A stretch of 25,522 nucleotides of DNA from Methanobacteriota archaeon (GTDB lineage Archaea; Thermoplasmatota; Poseidoniia; Poseidoniales; Poseidoniaceae). Numbering within the stretch: position 1 is the first letter of the stretch; each line of letters begins with the position of its first letter. The notes below the pieces were generated by a model. It saw only the letters and a program-made list of their open reading frames with translations. It searched no databases and had not been told where the DNA came from. Below, in pieces: positions 23,996 through 25,522 of the stretch. A program made the position numbers and the translations under genes. Location: the NCBI GenBank assembly GCA_002731395.1, contig PCBQ01000076.1:1-25522 (forward strand), read 5' to 3'.

Positions 23996-24697
23996 ATGGC
24001 CTTGGAGCAACTTCGCAACCGATGGGAGCGAGCGCTCCCTCCGCTCATCCGTCGGCTTGACGGCGTTTCTGTGGATGCCCTGACGTGGTCTGCTCTTCCT
24101 GCGGGAGTTGGTGGAGCGTACCTGATGGCCACGGCCACCAACGATCAGCAAGGCGCGTTGATGCTGCTCGGCGGAGCCGCCTTGATGGCTTTGGCCATGC
24201 TGTTGGATGGTCTTGACGGCGCTGTGGCTCGCGCACGCGGCGAAGTCAGCCGCTGGGGGGACATGCTGGACCACACGATTGATCGCCTTCTTGATGCGGT
24301 GTGGGTGCTCGCACTTGCGCTAAACCCAGCCTTCTGCGGACAGCCTTCGTTGGGTTGGACCGCCGCATGGTTCACCTTGCTCGGTTCCTACATGGGCACA
24401 CAAGCACAGGCGGTCACAGGGCTGCGGAATTACCGGGGTTTCAGCCGCGCGGACCGGATGGTGCTTACGCTGGTGAGCTTGGTCGTGACCGCTGCACTGA
24501 TTCCCTTCGATGCGGCCATCTTTGCCACTGTGGACGTGTTTGGAGGCGTGCCCATTACGGCGATGAGCGTGATGGTCATCGTGTCCATGCTTGGAGGCGT
24601 GTGGACTTTCTTGACCCGTTTTCGTCAGGCTGCAGGCGATGTGCGCCGATTGGATGCAGAAAACCCCCTTCCTCAACCGGGTTCCTCGGACGAGTGA
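23996..24697 (+). CDS. CDP-alcohol phosphatidyltransferase family protein
   Basis: An integral membrane enzyme that transfers a phosphoalcohol from a CDP-linked donor, here probably making an archaeal phospholipid (archaetidyl-inositol, -glycerol or -serine type; acceptor not determinable). The family signature is complete at residues 71-96: D71, D74-G75, A78-R79, G88, D92 and D96, matching DX2DGX2ARX8GX3DX3D, with the Asp residues binding two metals. The 233 residues include about five to six hydrophobic segments (for example GALMLLGGAALMALAML, AWFTLLGSYMG and LTLVSLVVTAALI) and a polar tail. ATG 23996 follows GAGGGGTGGC. GTG 23972 is possible but has no such signal. It lies 57 bases after the AK6 gene. 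Confidence 0.9.
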   Translation: MALEQLRNRWERALPPLIRRLDGVSVDALTWSALPAGVGGAYLMATATNDQQGALMLLGGAALMALAMLLDGLDGAVARARGEVSRWGDMLDHTIDRLLDAVWVLALALNPAFCGQPSLGWTAAWFTLLGSYMGTQAQAVTGLRNYRGFSRADRMVLTLVSLVVTAALIPFDAAIFATVDVFGGVPITAMSVMVIVSMLGGVWTFLTRFRQAAGDVRRLDAENPLPQPGSSDE

Positions 24698-24772
24698 ACC
24701 GGGTCCAAGGTCGCATCAATTCGCGTGATGGAATGAGAAGCCCTCATAACCACCGAGTGGCAGGTTTGAGTG

Positions 24773-25522
24773 ATGGGTGGCGACATGCACGTGAGAAACC
24801 GTTCCGCAACGGCCTCGGGGCTCGTTCTGTTGTTCTTAGCCTCGACCTTGTTGGCGTTCACGCCAACTGCCGTGGCCGATCCGAACGTGGATGAGATGTC
24901 CTGGTACCAAGCACAGGGCCTGAGCGCCATGTTTGACCCGCAAACCGAGGTCACCACCATCACGTGGAGCAACATCGATCAATTCGACAGCCGCGTGGCG
25001 GAACTGCTGGACGCCACCTACTCGGTGTACCGGCACGAGGGTGCCCTCGATGCCAGCACGCTTTCTGAGGCTGACTTGGTGGCGACCGTTGAGGCCTGTA
25101 CAGACGCTGTCGGAGGCGGCGGAGGTACGAATTACCTCAACTGTCGCGCATCCGGAACCCACCCAGGGCACACCGTGGAATACCCTGTCCCGCCTGGCGA
25201 GAACGCCTTGGTGAACTACACCGTGACCACACAAATGAGCAACGGGACGGTCTACGCGATGTTCCTTCCTGGTGACTCTGTGACCGTTGTGGGTGTCCAA
25301 GAGTCCACCCAGGCCGTTCGGACCCCGTACAACTTGATTGGGTCCTTCGACCGCGTGACCTCAAGCACCAGCCTGGCATGGACGCCGTTCCACATTTTGC
25401 CGGGTGGGGACGTCATTCCAACCGAGGGCCCTGACGCGGCCACGGTGCTGGTCTATCGCTCGGACAACGTGCCCATCACCCGTTCCAACGTCACCACGAT
25501 GCTCCAGAGCGGCCAGGCCCAA
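24773..25522 (+). CDS. Secreted protein, 3' end beyond the right edge
   Basis: Continuous open frame from ATG 24773 to the last base (250 codons, no stop). The start MGGDMHVRNRSATASG is followed by a hydrophobic core (LVLLFLASTLLAF) and a likely signal-peptidase site near AVA-DP, so the product is exported. The mature part is acidic and rich in Thr, Val and Asn, with N-x-S/T sites and two Cys (VEACTDAV and YLNCRASG) that may pair. Its β-strand-like pattern suggests an extracellular domain, but I do not recognise a family. ATG 24785 is an alternative start. A weak CATAAC lies about 26 bases before 24773. The domain content cannot be judged without the missing C-terminus. Confidence 0.7.
   Translation, partial: MGGDMHVRNRSATASGLVLLFLASTLLAFTPTAVADPNVDEMSWYQAQGLSAMFDPQTEVTTITWSNIDQFDSRVAELLDATYSVYRHEGALDASTLSEADLVATVEACTDAVGGGGGTNYLNCRASGTHPGHTVEYPVPPGENALVNYTVTTQMSNGTVYAMFLPGDSVTVVGVQESTQAVRTPYNLIGSFDRVTSSTSLAWTPFHILPGGDVIPTEGPDAATVLVYRSDNVPITRSNVTTMLQSGQAQ

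Overview
The window looks like a chromosomal segment of a marine euryarchaeon, most likely Marine Group II (Candidatus Poseidoniales). This is an inference, not a database result. The archaeal signs are a RadA recombinase with the N-terminal helix-hairpin-helix domain, an archaeal-type initiator tRNA-Met, an AK6/Fap7-type kinase, a CDP-alcohol phosphatidyltransferase, and GC-rich coding with many GTG/TTG starts. Bacterial-looking genes are mixed in: a malic enzyme fused to phosphotransacetylase, an E. coli-like NADP isocitrate dehydrogenase, an MMPL exporter and an mPGES2-like glutathione transferase. I see no phage, transposon, CRISPR array or rRNA.

Layout. 1-3565: pyruvate kinase (minus, running off the left edge) diverges from malic enzyme-PTA (plus). 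3532-5432: a minus-strand operon of a small unknown protein, a CPFC glutathione-transferase-like protein and a truncated FGE-like membrane protein. 5507-8278: a plus-strand block of RlmH, a five-helix membrane protein, a two-helix membrane protein, a DUF2203 protein and a PduO-type cobalamin adenosyltransferase. 8279-9777: a Nudix hydrolase diverges from a DHH phosphoesterase. 9778-12654: an MMPL transporter and a small four-helix membrane protein (minus). 12778-16230: a very large helical protein ending in a PIN nuclease domain. 16249-17970: isocitrate dehydrogenase diverges from an OsmC-like protein. 17971-19247: an acidic protein diverges from an anchored, secreted CLCH-motif protein. 19280-20099: a helical protein, then the initiator tRNA on the opposite strand. 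20205-25522: a lipoprotein, RadA, FtsZ, AK6, a CDP-alcohol phosphatidyltransferase and a secreted protein cut by the right edge.

How the genes fit together. Pyruvate kinase, malic enzyme and isocitrate dehydrogenase sit at the PEP/pyruvate/malate/TCA nodes of a heterotroph. The adenosyltransferase implies use of adenosylcobalamin. RadA, FtsZ, AK6 and the lipid-headgroup enzyme form a same-strand run covering DNA repair, division, ribosome assembly/nucleotide metabolism and membrane lipids. Genes are packed tightly: all six convergent junctions overlap or are separated by fewer than 20 bases.

The most notable item is the 12.8-16.2 kb gene. About 900 residues of apparently novel helical solenoid precede a PIN domain with a complete-looking acidic set. 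The sequence also carries strong evidence of a one-base deletion in a C-run at 13041-13044, so the first ~90 residues of the open frame (including an apparent Arg-rich tract) are probably false and the true start is probably ATG 12962. If that start is right, the only gene-poor stretch over 300 bases is 12655-12961, which holds one doubtful small minus-strand ORF.
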